Source: Anaerolineales bacterium (lineage in GTDB: Bacteria; Chloroflexota; Anaerolineae; Anaerolineales; UBA11579). From it: 56,366 bases of DNA. Positions 24,984 to 34,432 of the stretch are shown here, piece by piece; positions within the stretch are counted from its first letter, which is position 1; each line of letters opens with the position of its first letter. Location: assembly GCA_025450445.1 (NCBI GenBank), contig JANWHN010000060.1, positions 1-56,366 on the forward strand, written 5' to 3'. The translations under genes and the position numbers were made by a program. A model generated the notes under the pieces. It worked only from the letters and a program-made list of their open reading frames with translations, did no database searches and had not been told where the DNA came from.

Positions 24984-26213
24984 ATGCCATCCGCGAAACT
25001 TTTTTGTTTGCCGTTCGTACTGGCATTTTCTTTTTTTCTGGCCGCCTGCAATTTGCAAACTACGACGCCGATTCCCGGCGTGAAGTCTCCCACTCCTTTC
25101 CAGCCGGCACCCTCTCAACCCACCTCGCCCACCATCGCCCCCGACGAAGAGACTGTCGCTACTGCTGAATTATCGGAGATCGATAAAGCCCCTGATTTTC
25201 CCGCCGACATTAATCCGCTTACGGGCCTGCGCGTCGATGACATCTCGGTCCTCGATCGTCGGCCCGTCGCAGTGAAGATCAGCAATTATCCGCGGTCCAT
25301 CCGCCCGCAGTGGGGCTTGTCGCTCGCCGATATTGTGTACGAGTACTATCACAACAACGACCTAACCCGTTTCTACGCAATCTTCTATTCGCAAGACGCT
25401 CCGCTCGCCGGCCCGATCCGCTCCGGCCGCATCTTCGATAGTTATCTCACCACTATGTACGAAAGTATTCTTACCTTTGCCAGCGCTGATTCTCGCGTCC
25501 TCGAAAGATTGAATGGGGAGCATCCGATCTGGCAGTTGGTCCCTCTCCTCGAAGGCAGCAATTGCCCGCCCCGCCCGGTTTGCCGCTTTGAGCCGGGTAC
25601 TCGCAACTATCTTTTGGCCAGCACAAAGGCAGTTCGTGATTATTCACTAGGTATCGGCGGCAACAATCGCCGCCCAAATCTGCAAGGCATGGTCTTTGGT
25701 ACTGATATACCCCCCGGCGGAGATGCGGTAAACGAGATTTACCTCTATTATTCGTACTCGGCTTATGCCTACTGGCAATACGATCCCGAGAGCGGACGCT
25801 ATCTCCGTTTCCAGGACACTCAAGAGGATTTCCTTGTGGGCGGCGAACGCTACCGCGCCCTCACTGATCGTCTCAATGGACGGCAGGTCGCCGCAGACAA
25901 TGTCGTTGTCCTCTACGTCCCTCACTTCCATTTCTTCTATCAAGCCGGTTCAGATATCCTGCCAGAGATCGAAGTGGTAGACATGGATTTCTCCGGCCAC
26001 GCGCCTGCCTTTTTGTTCCGTGACGGACATGCTTATGCATTGGAATGGGTGATAGAAGAAGGCTCGGTCCTTTACCTTATCGATGCGAATGGTGATCGCT
26101 TTCCTTTAAAGCCCGGCACCACCTGGTTCCAGGTTATGAATGAAGAAAATCGCCTGATCCAGGCTGAAGATTTTTGGCGTTTCGAATTTATTTTCGATAA
26201 ACCTGAACAATGA
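24984..26213 (+). CDS. DUF3048 lipoprotein (paralog 1)
   Basis: 409 residues. Lipobox FLAAC (Cys22), then a Pro/Thr linker to about residue 70. The DUF3048 N-domain starts INPLTGLRV (about 77) and holds RRPVAVKISN, RPQWGLSLADIVYEYY, TRFYAIFYSQ and GPIRSGRIFD. The C-terminal domain runs from about 285 (LTDRLNGRQVAADNVVVLYV) and ends in FPLKPGTTWFQV. Both halves are as in YerB-type proteins. The family's function is unknown. It is followed 4 nt later by a paralog of the same design. Confidence 0.9.
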   Translation: MPSAKLFCLPFVLAFSFFLAACNLQTTTPIPGVKSPTPFQPAPSQPTSPTIAPDEETVATAELSEIDKAPDFPADINPLTGLRVDDISVLDRRPVAVKISNYPRSIRPQWGLSLADIVYEYYHNNDLTRFYAIFYSQDAPLAGPIRSGRIFDSYLTTMYESILTFASADSRVLERLNGEHPIWQLVPLLEGSNCPPRPVCRFEPGTRNYLLASTKAVRDYSLGIGGNNRRPNLQGMVFGTDIPPGGDAVNEIYLYYSYSAYAYWQYDPESGRYLRFQDTQEDFLVGGERYRALTDRLNGRQVAADNVVVLYVPHFHFFYQAGSDILPEIEVVDMDFSGHAPAFLFRDGHAYALEWVIEEGSVLYLIDANGDRFPLKPGTTWFQVMNEENRLIQAEDFWRFEFIFDKPEQ

Positions 26214-26217
26214 GATC

Positions 26218-27471
26218 GTGAAACACTTCGCCCTCATCGCCTTAGTTTTACTTGCTCTGCTCTTTTTGGGCGCATTGCCAAGTCAAGCCGCGCCATCTCT
26301 TTTGCTGACAACAACTCCATCTGCTACACCTGACCTCGGCACATCGCCTTTCTTTTCTGCCGGCAAAGAAGTTGACTTCCCTTACACATCAATGGGGCCG
26401 GAGTCTTTTCTGCCCGGCTTCAATCCGTTGACCGGCTTGCCCGTCGCCGATCCGACCCTCCTGCTGCGCAGACCCATTGCCATCAAGGTCACCAATTATC
26501 CACGCTACGTCCGCCCGCAACCCGGTCTCTCCTTTGCCGATGTGGTCTACGAATATTATTTAGAAGAAGGCATCTCGCGTTTCATCGCCGTTTACTACGG
26601 CCAAGATGCCAGCCGCGTCGGTCCCGTGCGCTCGGGCCGCCTCTTCGATGAGCATGTCTTCAATATGTATGATGCCATCTTCGTTTTTGGTTATGCCGAT
26701 CCGGATGTGATGGACCATTACCGGTCCGTTGGCGGCGAGCAGATCTTTTCGCGTTTCGCTCTTGAAGGCAAGATAGATGAGTTTCACGATTGCTCACCTA
26801 ACGGTGTCTATCCTCTATGCCGCGATCGTTCGTTGCAAAGCTACAACAACCTGTTTGCCAACACGAGCAAACTTGGACCCGCAGTCGTCCAGAATGGCAG
26901 CCATAACGACGCGCCGGATCTCAATGGGATGCGCTTCTCGTATCAGATTCCCGCGGAAGGCAGCCCGGCCGAAAGACTTTTCTTTCGTTATTCGCTCATG
27001 ATTTATGGCAAATGGGAATATGACTACGACTCAGCTCGTTATCTTCGCTTTCAAGAAGAAGTTGGTTATGCCGACACCCGAATTGAGAAATATGACCGGC
27101 TGATCGATTCTCTGACGGACGAACAGATCTCAGCTGACAACGTGGTCGCGCTTTTCGTCCCGCACAGTTACTACAAGAAAACCGACAGCACCGAGATCTT
27201 CGCGATCGACCTCACTGATTCAGGAAATGCGATTGTGTTTCGCAATGGGCTGGCTTACAATGCGGTATGGGTACGGCCAGCAAAAGGCGTTCTCAATCTA
27301 TACACGCCAGCTGGTGAGCTGTTTCCGCTGAAACCCGGCCAAACCTGGTACGAAGTCTTCAGCCTGGAATCCACTCAAGCCCAAAATGGCTCCGAGTGGC
27401 GCTTCGTCTTTGGCGTTCCCGAAGTCCCTGACGAGAAAGTCTTCCCTCCGACCCCAACTCCCGCACCATAG
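26218..27471 (+). CDS. DUF3048 secreted protein (paralog 2)
   Basis: 417 residues from GTG 26218. The signal peptide (about 1-25, ends SQAAP) lacks an obvious lipobox, unlike paralogs 1 and 3. DUF3048 motifs are FNPLTGLPV, RRPIAIKVTN, RPQPGLSFADVVYEYY, SRFIAVYYGQ and GPVRSGRLFD, then LIDSLTDEQISADNVVALFV and FPLKPGQTWYEV. The C-terminus has PPTPTPAP, a typical exported tail. Roughly half the residues match paralog 1, suggesting a tandem duplication. Repeat copy 2 sits 7 nt past the stop. Confidence 0.9.
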   Translation: MKHFALIALVLLALLFLGALPSQAAPSLLLTTTPSATPDLGTSPFFSAGKEVDFPYTSMGPESFLPGFNPLTGLPVADPTLLLRRPIAIKVTNYPRYVRPQPGLSFADVVYEYYLEEGISRFIAVYYGQDASRVGPVRSGRLFDEHVFNMYDAIFVFGYADPDVMDHYRSVGGEQIFSRFALEGKIDEFHDCSPNGVYPLCRDRSLQSYNNLFANTSKLGPAVVQNGSHNDAPDLNGMRFSYQIPAEGSPAERLFFRYSLMIYGKWEYDYDSARYLRFQEEVGYADTRIEKYDRLIDSLTDEQISADNVVALFVPHSYYKKTDSTEIFAIDLTDSGNAIVFRNGLAYNAVWVRPAKGVLNLYTPAGELFPLKPGQTWYEVFSLESTQAQNGSEWRFVFGVPEVPDEKVFPPTPTPAP

Positions 27472-27474
27472 ATC

Positions 27475-27514
27475 CGTCATTGCGAGCCCGCTAAAAAAGC
27501 GGGCGTGGCAATCT
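27475..27514 (+). repeat. Intergenic hairpin repeat, copy 2
   Basis: ATTGC (27479-27483), GA, inner stem GCCCGCT/AGCGGGC with loop AAAAA, GTG, GCAAT (27508-27512). Located directly behind the second DUF3048 gene. Confidence 0.85.
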
Positions 27515-27578
27515 GTTTTTGAAAGCCCGCCCCCTTCCCTTATCATTTCAAAGGGTAAGGAATCTCATTCTCCCGTAG

Positions 27579-27584
27579 TATGAT
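27579..27584 (+). promoter_or_regulatory. Putative -10 box of the 497-residue protein gene
   Basis: TATGAT in CGTAGTATGATACTT, 30 nt before the ATG at 27615. No certain -35. Confidence 0.5.
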
Positions 27585-27614
27585 ACTTGCCAGTCCTACT
27601 AACGAGGTTTTCGC

Positions 27615-29108
27615 ATGCAAATTCCCCGTGAAGCTCTAAAGATCCAAAACCCAACCCACAACTGGTTGAAGAACATCGAAGTCGCTTTGGTGCCTGGGCC
27701 GATGACGCCCATGCTCGAAGAGGTGGCCGATGGTTTGCTCAACCGTTTCCGCGATCTTGGACACAAAGTCGTCGATACCCCTACGAACGATACAGCCGTC
27801 ATCCTAACCAGCGCGGCCTTCGGCGAATCGGTGCCATGGCGCAAGGCGCTATTGTTTTCCGCCCGTCGCCAATTCGGTTTGAAGGAATCACCAGTCATTT
27901 ACACACTGATCCAGGCCACCAATGAGCAGTTCGATCACTGGATGGATCATTTCCGCAAAGCCCTCGCCAAGAATCCGCGCGATCCTAAAGACTTCCAAGC
28001 CGATGGTCTCTCCGAAACAGCGCATCGCGTCCTGATCGAGCAAGGCGTGCGCGGCGGTCCGATCCTTTCCTTGCAGCGCTTGCTTCAAGCCCAGGCCAAG
28101 AGCATCCGCGTCCTGTTGGTCGTTGGCGATAAGCACCCTGAGCGCGTGTATCACTTCGACCTGGTCGGTGCATACCCAACCAGCGAAGCCAAAGACCCTG
28201 AGGCTTTTTACACAGATATGGTTTTGCGCGTCGTCACCACCGAAAGCACCCACGAAGTCACCGATCATGAATTGATCGAACCCATGATCAAACGCGAAGA
28301 CTGGGACAGTCTCAGTACGCCCGAAGCTATGCGCAACGCCGGCCAGGAGCTCGGCAAGCGCAACTTCTTCACCGAGATGGTTCGCATCGAAGACTTGGTT
28401 GCCGTTCCCGCCGTCCAGGATTCAGTCGCCAGCCAATACAGCGAAGGCTGCTTCGCCACCTGGGATCCGCGTGTGAACGCGCTGGTTGCTACTATCACTG
28501 GCAGCGCTCGCCCGGTCGATAAGGGCAACATCAGCGATGATGATCTCGCTCTGATTGTCGGCGTGCGACCTGATGGCGCCGGTGCGCAAGTTCGCCAAGT
28601 CGATGGCAAACGCAACGATCCACCGTCATCTGAAGCAGTCGAAATGATGGACATGGATTATTTGCTGCCCAAGATCGAGCACGCCAGCGTAGGCGGCGTT
28701 AAGAGTGACGTGCCCGTCATTCGTTCTAAGCTGCACGGCCACCGTGGTGTGAAGAGCTTTAATCCCAACTTAGTCGAATACGTTCCGCTCGACCCGCCTT
28801 ACTACCATTACCTAGTCTCTTGCGCAACAGAAGCGCAAGCGCGCGGCATCAAAGCGGCCTTCAGCCGTTCCGAATCTTTGCGCAACGCAAACGACCCGCG
28901 CCAAATCGCATTTACAGTGCTTCCGGGCCACGGTGTTGTGATGGTGGAGAAGTGGCAAGCTGGCAAAGTTCCGTTTCAGGTGATCTGGGACGCGATGGAC
29001 TCTGGCGACTTGGTCATCGATCCACATGTGCCCCAGGGTCAGATGAGCTATGTCGACAGCAACGGCAAAATGTTGCTGCACGAACACAATATTGAAAACG
29101 GTAATTAA
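27615..29108 (+). CDS. Conserved-looking protein of unknown function, 497 residues
   Basis: I do not recognise this protein. It is soluble, with no signal peptide or membrane helix. It begins MQIPREALKIQNPTHNWLKN, has FHDLGHKVVDTP-like strand-turn patterns near 50-60, a central ATWDPRVNALVATITGSARPVDKGN block with acidic residues, LPKIEHASVGGVKSDVPVIRSKLHGHRG, and the C-terminal DPHVPQGQMSYVDSNGKMLLHEHN. Many His/Asp/Glu clusters (KLHGHRG, HEHN, DPPYYHY) suggest a metal-binding enzyme, which is inference only. Codon usage is like its neighbours. A small membrane protein gene overlaps its end. Confidence 0.85.
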   Translation: MQIPREALKIQNPTHNWLKNIEVALVPGPMTPMLEEVADGLLNRFRDLGHKVVDTPTNDTAVILTSAAFGESVPWRKALLFSARRQFGLKESPVIYTLIQATNEQFDHWMDHFRKALAKNPRDPKDFQADGLSETAHRVLIEQGVRGGPILSLQRLLQAQAKSIRVLLVVGDKHPERVYHFDLVGAYPTSEAKDPEAFYTDMVLRVVTTESTHEVTDHELIEPMIKREDWDSLSTPEAMRNAGQELGKRNFFTEMVRIEDLVAVPAVQDSVASQYSEGCFATWDPRVNALVATITGSARPVDKGNISDDDLALIVGVRPDGAGAQVRQVDGKRNDPPSSEAVEMMDMDYLLPKIEHASVGGVKSDVPVIRSKLHGHRGVKSFNPNLVEYVPLDPPYYHYLVSCATEAQARGIKAAFSRSESLRNANDPRQIAFTVLPGHGVVMVEKWQAGKVPFQVIWDAMDSGDLVIDPHVPQGQMSYVDSNGKMLLHEHNIENGN

Positions 29109-29457
29109 CTTAATCTGGCTGGGCGTCCTTGCTTTCGCCTGGCCTTTTATTCACCTAACTGTCTTCTACTTCCGCTTTGATCAGCGCCTACCGGCCGATG
29201 GGCTTGGTGGGGCGCTTGTTTTCCTGCCTATGGGTCTCCTTTCGGGCGCGCTGTTGCTTTATCTTCTGAATAGATCCACAGACTCGCGTCAACGTCGTTT
29301 CACCACCGGCGGTTACCTGATCGCCGCGCCCTTCGCCTTTGTCGGCTCGTTGCTATCTGGCTTAGCTTCCAATCCTCATATTGGCGTTGCGCTCTTCGGC
29401 GGAGGACCACTCGCACTCGGCGCTTGGCTCGGTTATCACCTCAGCCGCACAGATTAA
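29092..29457 (+). CDS. Small multi-pass membrane protein
   Basis: About 121 residues if it starts at the TTG 29092, which lies inside the end of the preceding gene; an in-frame start at 29050 is also open. Three or four hydrophobic segments: WLGVLAFAWPFIHLTVFYF, GGALVFLPMGLLSGALLLYLL, GGYLIAAPFAFVGSLLSGL and IGVALFGGGPLALGAWLGYHL. No family recognised. The overlap with the upstream 497-residue gene suggests translational coupling. The start is uncertain. A terminator follows immediately. Confidence 0.7.
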   Translation: MKTVINLIWLGVLAFAWPFIHLTVFYFRFDQRLPADGLGGALVFLPMGLLSGALLLYLLNRSTDSRQRRFTTGGYLIAAPFAFVGSLLSGLASNPHIGVALFGGGPLALGAWLGYHLSRTD

Positions 29458-29461
29458 ACAA

Positions 29462-29494
29462 AACGGCGGGCCATCAACCCGCCGTTACTTTTTC
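29462..29494 (+). terminator. Intrinsic terminator after the small membrane protein
   Basis: AACGGCGGG (29462-29470), loop CCATCAA, CCCGCCGTT (29478-29486), then ACTTTTTCTTC. A strong 9-bp hairpin with U-tract, right after the stop. Confidence 0.9.
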
Positions 29495-29500
29495 TTCGTG

Positions 29501-29532
29501 ATTGCGAGGCGCTAAAAAAGCGCCGTGGCAAT
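29501..29532 (+). repeat. Intergenic hairpin repeat, copy 3
   Basis: ATTGC, GA, inner stem GGCGCT/AGCGCC with loop AAAAA, GTG, GCAAT (29528-29532). In the gap between convergent genes, just past the terminator. Confidence 0.85.
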
Positions 29533-29557
29533 CTGGCTTTGGTTGCTCTTTCAGCAG

Positions 29558-32257
29558 CTACAACAGCTCCCTGAGCACCGCGTGCAAGATCCCCCCTTGC
29601 CTATAAACTTCCAGATCGATCGGCGTATTCAGCCGTACATCCACCCAGAAGGTGGTTTCTTTTCCATCTACGGCCAGCGCCCGCACTTTCAATTCGCCGT
29701 TCACCTGCAAACCTTGGCTTATTCCTTCAATATCAAAGACCTCGGTCCCAGTTAGCCCCAGCGTCTCGCGCGTTTCCCCGGCCTTGAATTGCAGGGGCAG
29801 TACGCCCATGTACACCAAATTGATTCGGTGGATGCGCTCAAACGATTCGGCGATCTCTGCTTTGACGCCCAATATTCGCGGACCCTTGGCTGCCCAGTCG
29901 CGGCTCGATCCCGTTCCAAATTCTTTGCCAGCCAGCACGATCAGCTGCACGCCTTCTTCTTTATATTTCATCGCCGCGTCGTAAACCGTTGTTTGTTGTC
30001 CCTCCGGCAAATGAACCGTGTATCCGCCCTCAACCCCGGGCACCAGCAGGTTTTTGATTCGAATGTTGCCAAATGTGCCGCGGGTCAACACTTCGTCATT
30101 GCCGCGCCGTGATCCGTAAGAATTGAAATTCGGCACCGTTACGCCATGGCCGACCAGCCACTTACCTGCTGGGCTATCCGCCGGGATGGCTCCTGCCGGT
30201 GAGATGTGATCTGTCGTTACCGAATCGCCCAGCGACAATAGCACCCGCGCCCCACAGATGTCCTCCATCGGCGGAACCTCGCGCGTGATCCCATCGAAGA
30301 ACGGCGGCTCGTGAATATAGGTCGACTTCTCGTCCCACTCGTATAGCTCGCCGCCGTGAGCGGTGATGTTGTTCCAGGTCTCGTTGCCGGTGAACACGTT
30401 CGAATATCGCTCGGCAAACATCTCCGGCTTCACGTTGGCTTCGATCGCGTTACGAACCTCTTCGCGGCTCGGCCAAATATCCTTCAAATAAACCGGGTCG
30501 CCGTTCTTGCCGATCCCGAGTGGCTCGTGCGCCAGGTCGATGTCCACCGTTCCGGCCAGCGCAAACGCCACCACCAGCGGCGGCGAAGCCAAATAGTTTG
30601 CCAGCGCGTATGGATGGATGCGTCCTTCAAAGTTACGGTTGCCCGAGAGCACAGCCGTCGCCACCAGGTCGCCAGCGTTGATGGCTTTCACCACCTCGCC
30701 GGATAGCGGACCTGAATTTCCAATACAAGTTGTGCATCCGTAGCCGACCAGGTTGAAGCCAAGCTCAGAGAGCGGCTCCATAAGATTGGCTTTTTCCAAA
30801 TACTCAGTCACCACCCGCGAGCCCGGCGCCAAGCTCGTCTTCACATACGGCTTCACTTTCAGCCCGCGCTCGACTGCTTTCTTGGCCAGCAAGCCCGCGC
30901 CCAGCATCACCGCCGGGTTCGATGTATTCGTGCAAGATGTGATCGCCGCTATCACCGTTGCCCCGTGGCCCATCTCCGCCCGCGAGCCATTCGTGCCAAA
31001 GCTAACTTTCTTGTCCAGTGCGCTATCTTCGAGTGCGAAACCGCGCTCGCTCTTCGGCAATAGCAGCGCCTTACGGAATTCGGTGCGCATGTTTTCCAGC
31101 GCCACCCGATCCTGCGGGCGCTTTGGCCCTGCCAGGCTCGGCTCCACGGTCGAGAGATCCAGGTCCAGCTTGTCAGTGAATTCGGGATCAGGCGTGTTCT
31201 CGTCGCGGAACAGATGCTGCTCTTTGCAATAGGCTTCTGTTAGTGCAATTACTTTTTCTGGTCGCGCCGTCAAGCGCATGTACCGAATTGTTTCAGCATC
31301 CACCGGGAAGAATGTGATCGTGGCGCCGTTCTCGGGCGACATGTTGGCTATCATCGCCCGGTCTGCCAGGCTCATGTAGTCCAGGCCGGGGCCGTAAAAC
31401 TCGACGAATTTTTCGACCACGCCTTTTTTGCGCAGCATCTGCGTGATCGTCAGGGTCACATCAGTGGGCGTTACGCCTTCCTTCAGTTTCCCAAAGACCT
31501 TGAAGCCGATCACATCCGGCATCAGCATGTCGATCGCCCGTCCCAGCATAGCCGCCTCGGCCTCGATCCCACCCACGCCCCAGCCGACTACGCCCAGGCC
31601 GTTGATCATCGTGGTGTGTGAGTCCAGCCCCACCAGCGAATCGGGGAAGGCGACCATCTCGTCATCGATCTTGCGGGTCAGCACGACTTTGCTCAGGTAT
31701 TCCAGGTTGACTTGGTGCACGATACCTGTGTTCGGTGGCACCACCCGGAAGTTGTCGAAAGCTTGTTGCCCCCAGTGCAAAAACTCATAGCGCTCTCTGT
31801 TGCGCATGAACTCGATCTCGGCGTTGCGTTGGAGCGCATCGGGGCTCGCAAAGAAATCCACCTGCACCGAATGGTCGATCACCAGGTCTACTGGTACGAG
31901 CGGGTTGACTTTCTTCGGGTCGCCGCCCAGGCGTTCCATCGCCGCCCGCATCGCGGCCAGGTCCACGATCGCTGGCACGCCGGTGAAATCCTGCATGATC
32001 ACCCGGCCCACTTTGAACGGCATAGCCTGGCGTTCTTTCACACGCGGCTCCCAGGCCGCCAGGTTGCGCACGTCTTGCTCCGAGACTTCGACGTTGTTGC
32101 AGTTGCGCAGGCTCGATTCGAGGAGGATGCGGATCGAAAATGGCAGCCGGTCTAACTGCGTCAGGCCGTCTGCTTCTAGTTTCGGTAGGCTATAAGTGGT
32201 GTAGGAATCTTCGTTAACAGTAAGTGTCTTGCGCGTTTTGAAAAAATCTTTCGCCAT
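29558..32257 (-). CDS. acnA: Aconitate hydratase A
   Basis: TCA-cycle enzyme converting citrate to isocitrate through cis-aconitate with a [4Fe-4S] cluster. 899 residues, the usual length of AcnA/IRP-type monomers. Cluster ligands are the Cys of [10 protein letters not shown] and the two of [12 protein letters not shown]. Other motifs: [38 protein letters not shown] (active-site Ser region) and [19 protein letters not shown] -10 is 15 nt before the ATG. Stands alone between convergent and divergent neighbours. Confidence 0.97.
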   Translation of the reverse strand: MAKDFFKTRKTLTVNEDSYTTYSLPKLEADGLTQLDRLPFSIRILLESSLRNCNNVEVSEQDVRNLAAWEPRVKERQAMPFKVGRVIMQDFTGVPAIVDLAAMRAAMERLGGDPKKVNPLVPVDLVIDHSVQVDFFASPDALQRNAEIEFMRNRERYEFLHWGQQAFDNFRVVPPNTGIVHQVNLEYLSKVVLTRKIDDEMVAFPDSLVGLDSHTTMINGLGVVGWGVGGIEAEAAMLGRAIDMLMPDVIGFKVFGKLKEGVTPTDVTLTITQMLRKKGVVEKFVEFYGPGLDYMSLADRAMIANMSPENGATITFFPVDAETIRYMRLTARPEKVIALTEAYCKEQHLFRDENTPDPEFTDKLDLDLSTVEPSLAGPKRPQDRVALENMRTEFRKALLLPKSERGFALEDSALDKKVSFGTNGSRAEMGHGATVIAAITSCTNTSNPAVMLGAGLLAKKAVERGLKVKPYVKTSLAPGSRVVTEYLEKANLMEPLSELGFNLVGYGCTTCIGNSGPLSGEVVKAINAGDLVATAVLSGNRNFEGRIHPYALANYLASPPLVVAFALAGTVDIDLAHEPLGIGKNGDPVYLKDIWPSREEVRNAIEANVKPEMFAERYSNVFTGNETWNNITAHGGELYEWDEKSTYIHEPPFFDGITREVPPMEDICGARVLLSLGDSVTTDHISPAGAIPADSPAGKWLVGHGVTVPNFNSYGSRRGNDEVLTRGTFGNIRIKNLLVPGVEGGYTVHLPEGQQTTVYDAAMKYKEEGVQLIVLAGKEFGTGSSRDWAAKGPRILGVKAEIAESFERIHRINLVYMGVLPLQFKAGETRETLGLTGTEVFDIEGISQGLQVNGELKVRALAVDGKETTFWVDVRLNTPIDLEVYRQGGILHAVLRELL

Positions 32258-32272
32258 TCAAACTCCGGCGCG

Positions 32273-32278
32273 ATTATA
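32273..32278 (-). promoter_or_regulatory. Putative -10 box of acnA
   Basis: TATAAT on the minus strand in CGGTATAATCG, 15 nt before the acnA ATG, with CGGAG as possible ribosome site between. Confidence 0.6.
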
Positions 32279-32349
32279 CCGCTTGCCCCTCTGGTACTTT
32301 TTTCTGAAGGTTTTCCACCTTCTAATCATGTAATATCTTGTCTAGATGT

Positions 32350-32355
32350 TAAAAT
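32350..32355 (+). promoter_or_regulatory. Putative -10 box of the SdrD-B/DUF3048 gene
   Basis: TAAAAT in GATGTTAAAATGC, 30 nt before ATG 32386. Confidence 0.45.
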
Positions 32356-32385
32356 GCATCATATCGATGAAGTGGATGGACTTAA

Positions 32386-34347
32386 ATGCTGAATAAAGGG
32401 AAACTTCGTGCTCTGCTCCTGTTCGGAGTTCTCGGTTTGTTTTTGTCAGGATGCACTGTTGCAATAATCGGCTTTGTTTGGTCTGATGAAAATGGCAACG
32501 GCATCCAGGATCCTGGCGAGCCGGGAGTTCCCGGCGTTCAGGTAAGAGTATTGAACAGCGACGGTACACCCAGTTCCCAAACAGCCGTCACCGCGGCGGA
32601 TGGCACCTACTCGATTGTCTGGAATCTTGAATTATGTGGAAGCTGTATACCAAGAAATGTAATCGAAGTTGTCCCGCCTGCCGGATATGTTTTTACCGCT
32701 CAGAATAAGGGGGATAACGGACTGGACAGCGATGTGGATCCAGCCAATGGGCGGATCGGCGCTGCCGGTAACCAAAATAACCCAGCCGATCCGAGTTCAT
32801 TCGATGTAGATGCTGGTTTGATATTTGACGAGGTTGCGCTCGTCGAGGAACAAACCGAAGAGGAGCAGGTCGCCACAAACACCCCAACCCCCACGCCTAC
32901 TCCCGAGCCCTCCACGGGCGCCGGGCTGGAACAGGTTTGCTACGGACCCGATCCAGACGATTTCCCCGCCGGCATTTCGCCGCTAACTGGCCTGCCTGTC
33001 GAAGATCCGTCGCTGCTCGATTTGCGCCCGGTCTTCCTTTCCATTTCCATCTTCCCGCCCTCAGTTCGCCCGCCAACCGGGCTCGATGTTTCGCCCATCA
33101 TCTACGAGCTTTACATCGGCGATGGCGACACGCGTTTGATGGCCGGCTTCCACGGCGAATATCCCGCGCCTCTTTTTGATGGCACTTCCGGTGATGGCGA
33201 TCCGGCGCCCGAAGGCTTTGACTTTGTGCTCGGTGATCGCGTTTGGTTCGACAGCAACGGCAATCACCTGCAGGATGACGGCGAACCCGGGGTAATGGAT
33301 GTGCCCGTCAGCTTGTTGGATAGCAGTTTCAATGTAGTCCAAGAAACCACCACCGATCCGGCCGGCAAGTTTTACTTTGGCCTCAACGATGTTGACCCCA
33401 ACACCGAATTCCAGATTCGCTTTGGCGCTCCGCCCTCGATCGCTGATTATTACTGGGTCAATAAAGATATGAGCTCCGACGACGCCATCGATAGCGATGT
33501 GACCGAGCTTGGTCGCACCGACCTTTTCGACCCGACCGATTTTGTCAGCAGTGAGCATCTAAATATCGACGCCGGTATGCGCCAGGCGTACCGCATCGAA
33601 GGCTTACGCTCTGGCCGCGTCGCTTACCAAGACCTGCAAATCAACTACTGCGGCTGTCTGGTGACAGCCGGCGCTGACCCAACAGTCGCAGCGCAGATCA
33701 ACACTTGTGCGAGCGCGTTCGGCAACGACCCCAACAACATCGGTGGCGCTGGCTTGGATGTGACCCAGTTGCAAGCCGTTGCTTCGAATAACAGCAGGGG
33801 TGCTTGCTCTCAGCCCAACCTCACTGGCAATCTGTTCTGCACACAGCCGCCTGAGGGCGGCCTGGGCCAGCAATTGTTCGTTGAATACAACATAAACAAC
33901 ATCAGCCACTTTGTATACGATGGCGAGCTCGGCGCGTATGTCTGGGAGAAAAATATTCCCTCTGACAACGAGAACTATGAGGTGATGACCGATCGCCTTA
34001 CCGGCGAAACGCTCACTTTTGAAAACGTGATCGTTATGCTGGTCGAGCACACTTCGCAGAATTCTGCCAACACGATCATCAATCTCGGCATGGACTTCAA
34101 ATCTGGCGAAGCATTCCTGTTCCGCAATGGCCAGGTCTACGAGATCTTGTGGAGCACCGTTTCCGGCGATTACGAGCAGACCACCGGCAAGCTACGCCCG
34201 GTCCGCTTTATCGATCTTGCTGGCAACCCGATCGCTCTCGCTCCCGGTCAAGTGTTTGTAGAGCTGATCAACGCCTCCGATTCGGTCCAGGAAACCTCTC
34301 CTGGGATCTGGATGGCAGACTTCGACGCCCCCTCCTTCGCTCCGTAA
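32386..34347 (+). CDS. DUF3048 lipoprotein with an N-terminal and an inserted SdrD-B-like domain (paralog 3)
   Basis: 653 residues. Lipobox LFLSGC (Cys23). Residues about 28-144 are an SdrD B-like domain (FVWSDENGNGIQDPGEPGVPGV, GLDSDVDPANG, DVDAGLI), followed by an acidic and Thr/Pro linker (TPTPTPTPEP). DUF3048 begins ISPLTGLPV (about 197) and proceeds to TRLMAGFHGEYPAPLF (about 249-264). A second SdrD B-like domain (about 280-397: RVWFDSNGNHLQDDGEPG, DAIDSDVTE, NIDAGM) then interrupts it, before the family resumes with IEGLRSGRVAYQDL (about 404) where paralogs have GPIRSGRIFD. The C-terminal DUF3048 part ends LAPGQVFVELI. A Cys-rich stretch (YCGC...NTC...GACSQ...FCTQ) may form disulfides. 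No LPxTG tail. Role unknown, surface-exposed by inference. Confidence 0.88.
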   Translation: MLNKGKLRALLLFGVLGLFLSGCTVAIIGFVWSDENGNGIQDPGEPGVPGVQVRVLNSDGTPSSQTAVTAADGTYSIVWNLELCGSCIPRNVIEVVPPAGYVFTAQNKGDNGLDSDVDPANGRIGAAGNQNNPADPSSFDVDAGLIFDEVALVEEQTEEEQVATNTPTPTPTPEPSTGAGLEQVCYGPDPDDFPAGISPLTGLPVEDPSLLDLRPVFLSISIFPPSVRPPTGLDVSPIIYELYIGDGDTRLMAGFHGEYPAPLFDGTSGDGDPAPEGFDFVLGDRVWFDSNGNHLQDDGEPGVMDVPVSLLDSSFNVVQETTTDPAGKFYFGLNDVDPNTEFQIRFGAPPSIADYYWVNKDMSSDDAIDSDVTELGRTDLFDPTDFVSSEHLNIDAGMRQAYRIEGLRSGRVAYQDLQINYCGCLVTAGADPTVAAQINTCASAFGNDPNNIGGAGLDVTQLQAVASNNSRGACSQPNLTGNLFCTQPPEGGLGQQLFVEYNINNISHFVYDGELGAYVWEKNIPSDNENYEVMTDRLTGETLTFENVIVMLVEHTSQNSANTIINLGMDFKSGEAFLFRNGQVYEILWSTVSGDYEQTTGKLRPVRFIDLAGNPIALAPGQVFVELINASDSVQETSPGIWMADFDAPSFAP

Positions 34348-34349
34348 TT

Positions 34350-34377
34350 AAAGACCGCCGAAAGGCGGTCTTTTTTT
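34350..34377 (+). terminator. Intrinsic terminator after the DUF3048-SdrB gene
   Basis: AAAGACCGCC, loop GAAA, GGCGGTCTTT and further U. Ten base pairs with a GNRA tetraloop, 2 nt after the stop. Confidence 0.95.
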
Positions 34378-34383
34378 ATTCCT

Positions 34384-34424
34384 CGTCATTGCGAGGCGAG
34401 CGTCAGCTCGCCGTGGCAATCTGG
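34384..34424 (+). repeat. Intergenic hairpin repeat, copy 4
   Basis: ATTGC (34388-34392), GA, inner stem GGCGAGC/GCTCGCC with loop GTCA, GTG, GCAAT (34416-34420). Between convergent genes, directly behind the terminator. Confidence 0.87.
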
Positions 34425-34432
34425 TTCTCCTA

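Noticed and set aside
24984..27471. Possible frameshifted single gene for the two adjacent DUF3048 genes
   Set aside because: Each has its own signal peptide and a full set of motifs; they are tandem paralogs.
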